Source: Shewanella basaltis
GTDB taxonomy: Bacteria; Pseudomonadota; Gammaproteobacteria; Enterobacterales; Shewanellaceae
Direction: 5' to 3'
Length of the DNA stretch: 64,000 bases
NCBI RefSeq assembly: GCF_023283885.1
Contig: NZ_JAKILA010000017.1
Location: 1-64,000, forward strand
Shown here one piece after another: positions 62,484 through 64,000 of this stretch; the stretch's first letter is position 1, and every line of letters starts with the position of its first letter. The translations under genes and the position numbers were made by a program. A model generated the notes under the pieces. It had not been told where the DNA came from and did no database searches. It saw only the letters and a program-made list of their open reading frames with translations.

Positions 62484-62546
62484 AGACAAATAAGACATTA
62501 AAGACAAATGAGACGCTATGGCCACAAATAAATTGTCTTATTTCTC
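62484..62546. promoter_or_regulatory. Triple operator repeat in the signalling-module promoter
   Basis: AGACAAATAAGAC at 62484-62496 and AGACAAATGAGAC at 62502-62514 are direct repeats 18 bases apart. An inverted copy, GTCTTATTTCTC, is at 62535-62546. They lie between the HTH-REC gene and the sensor gene, 60-140 bases from the two starts. Confidence 0.7.
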
Positions 62547-62638
62547 ATACCCCATGCCAGGTTATTTTTGCGAAGCCATAAGAATAAACATGGCACAAAA
62601 GTATCTTGTAGTGATTAATAACAAAGAGTTAATTTGAC

Positions 62639-64000
62639 ATGATATTAACCAATAAACCCACATTACTGATCGCAAAACCTTTAACGATAAGACGTTTACG
62701 GTTTTTTTTCAGCATGTCGTTAATTGGCATATTAATGAATACTATTGCAGTAGACCTGCCTTTTGTGGTGCCATTTTTAATGGGCAATGTGGCATTTTTT
62801 ATTATTTTATTTCGATTAGGATTCCTGTGGGCATTGCTAAGCATGATCTTGGTGACCTTGCCACTTAACAGCGAAATAGTCTGGTTAGGTAACAGCTTAC
62901 AATTGCTTTTACTGCTGCCATTAACCCTAAAATTAACTCAACCTTTATGGAAAATAACACTCGTTTATGCCTTGTTGATCAGCCTGATATACCGATTATG
63001 TGGTTATGGCATTTTTTATGACTCGCTCGATCTTTTTGCCTGGACCGTTATTCTTAATACTTGCATATTTGTTCTATGTACACGAACGGCTTTATTATTA
63101 GAAAACATCACAAGCTCACCTGTAATACACAAAAAACAGAGCTTAAAACTTCAACTAAGCCACCGCATCGCGCTATATTGCTCAGTACCCGCAACCATCT
63201 TAATTGCAATGATTTTACAGGGTATTATTGGCCTTCACTTATCATCACAACTTAATTATTACGACAAAGTACAAAACACATTTGTTGACAGCATTGGCAG
63301 GCATATTGACAGTTACATCAATGAAATAGAAATGCTTGCGAGCCTTGGACAAGACTATATCAATAAAGAAACCTTAAAAGTCATGACTGATAAGCATCCC
63401 GAAAGTATTTCGGCATTGATGACAGATAAACATGGAAACATTATACAATTTTATAAAGCAGGATTTAACGACAATACCGTTAACCACGCATCAGTCAGTG
63501 ATCGCAGTTACTTTTTTAAACCTAAAGAGTTAAATAGCTCATACATCAGTGAGATATTTCAAGGCAGGACCCTAGGTCAGGACTTATTGTTTGCGGTAAG
63601 TACCCCCTTGTATAAAAACGGCCAATTTGACGGCGTACTAGAACAATCAATCAACATTGTTTCATTAACAGACCATTTGTTACATGATAACAACACTCAA
63701 AACACAGCTGAGGTGTCCATTAACCGCATTATACTTGATAACCAGTCAAAGAAAATTTGGGGAAGTGAGCAATTAGGTGAACTAGGTAAAAAATGGACTA
63801 ATCGAACATTACTAGACCCTTATATCCCCCCATTCTATCGGCAGATATTTTTAAACCAGCCAGAAAGCATTATTTTTACATCTGATGCTAAATATATTGT
63901 TATTCAAAAAAATATCGATAACTTACGCTGGACTGCGCAATACTATTTAGATGTAAAACCTTATGCGGTCAGATATTTTATTTACCTCAGTATTGCGATG
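62639..64000 (+). CDS. Multi-span membrane sensor protein, 5' part (runs off the window)
   Basis: 454 residues are visible from the ATG at 62639 to the last base, with no stop. The N-terminal ~165 residues contain about five membrane segments (FFFSMSLIGILMNTIAV, GNVAFFIILFRLGFLWALL, LQLLLLLPLTL and others). One more segment, ALYCSVPATILIAMILQGII, lies near 180-200. A periplasmic Cache-like sensing domain (~205-440) follows, with HIDSYINEIEMLASLGQDYI, RSYFFKPKEL and AVSTPLYKNGQFDGVL. Another membrane segment (YFIYLSIAM) starts at the edge. The output domain, probably a histidine kinase (possibly hybrid) or a c-di-GMP domain, is outside. It is divergent from the three response regulators, so it is their likely sensor. 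It was not among pre-computed ORFs, since it has no stop in the window. Confidence 0.85.
   Translation, partial: MILTNKPTLLIAKPLTIRRLRFFFSMSLIGILMNTIAVDLPFVVPFLMGNVAFFIILFRLGFLWALLSMILVTLPLNSEIVWLGNSLQLLLLLPLTLKLTQPLWKITLVYALLISLIYRLCGYGIFYDSLDLFAWTVILNTCIFVLCTRTALLLENITSSPVIHKKQSLKLQLSHRIALYCSVPATILIAMILQGIIGLHLSSQLNYYDKVQNTFVDSIGRHIDSYINEIEMLASLGQDYINKETLKVMTDKHPESISALMTDKHGNIIQFYKAGFNDNTVNHASVSDRSYFFKPKELNSSYISEIFQGRTLGQDLLFAVSTPLYKNGQFDGVLEQSINIVSLTDHLLHDNNTQNTAEVSINRIILDNQSKKIWGSEQLGELGKKWTNRTLLDPYIPPFYRQIFLNQPESIIFTSDAKYIVIQKNIDNLRWTAQYYLDVKPYAVRYFIYLSIAM

Noticed and set aside
1-64000. CRISPR arrays, tRNA and rRNA genes
   Set aside because: I looked for regularly spaced identical repeats and for tRNA/rRNA-like stretches and saw none; a covariance search was not possible here.

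Overview
The window looks like a chromosomal segment of a marine gammaproteobacterium, most likely Shewanella or a near relative in the Alteromonadales. This rests on the gene content (Zur-type zinc operon, DUF885 and DUF1826 proteins, several acyl-CoA catabolic operons, abundant c-di-GMP signalling, an integron-like cassette), the moderate AT-rich composition and the protein styles. No rRNA, tRNA or CRISPR array was seen. The first 78 bases hold the tail of one gene, and the last gene runs off the right edge.

Layout. (1) 0.25-12.5 kb is a defence island. A minus-strand block runs hsdR, hsdM, hsdS, a large SF1 helicase fused to a phospholipase-D-type nuclease (Mokosh type II-like), darT and darG. 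A plus-strand mazE/mazF toxin-antitoxin pair with paired palindromic operators follows. (2) 12.9-21 kb is a metal-uptake region: a TonB-dependent receptor with a CxxC plug, a thioredoxin-like protein, a DUF3299 lipoprotein, a two-gene ABC exporter-type transporter, the COG0523 GTPase ZigA, DUF1826 and the His-rich periplasmic protein ZrgA. Two good Zur-box palindromes control the core, so this is a zinc-starvation system. The zinc phosphatase family gene ycdX, a flavin reductase and two copies of a ~110-bp dispersed repeat follow. (3) 23-37.5 kb carries a DUF885 protein, an acyl-CoA dehydrogenase and, divergently, a long plus-strand set: TonB receptor, nitroreductase, two alpha/beta hydrolases, DUF2855 protein, bile-acid-type symporter, two crotonases and a PQQ-type dehydrogenase. 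(4) 37.5-39.4 kb is a scar: a REP-like hairpin, a truncated IS3-family element and a lone integron-like gene cassette with attC-like ends. (5) 39.4-57.3 kb is a nearly unbroken minus-strand catabolic region. It holds an SGNH hydrolase, a VWA/MoxR pair, a zinc-free MDR reductase, a patatin, an acyl-CoA ligase, a thiolase, a (3R)-hydroxyacyl-CoA-type SDR, a MaoC hydratase, two acyl-CoA dehydrogenases, an ACAD10/11-type kinase, two further SDRs, an Old Yellow Enzyme and a histidine phosphatase. A divergent LysR regulator sits at its head. (6) 58.7-64 kb is a signalling module: REC-HDOD, REC-(degenerate GGDEF)-EAL and an excisionase-type HTH-REC protein, divergent from a multi-membrane-span sensor.

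How the genes work together. The 44.7-49.2 kb operon encodes acyl-CoA ligase, thiolase, R-type dehydrogenase and MaoC hydratase. With the dehydrogenase at 49.5 kb it makes a full MFE-2-like beta-oxidation spiral. The kinase and ACAD pair at 52-54 kb resembles a split ACAD10/ACAD11, which would feed 4-hydroxyacyl-CoAs into that spiral. A 15-bp exact repeat with a 23-bp AATA-N15-TATT site lies upstream of both the maoC operon and the LysR gene. A second exact 12-bp match links the maoC promoter with the acyl-CoA dehydrogenase promoter near 27 kb. The 25-36 kb and 42-57 kb regions may therefore form one regulon for an unidentified hydrophobic or branched/cyclic acyl substrate.
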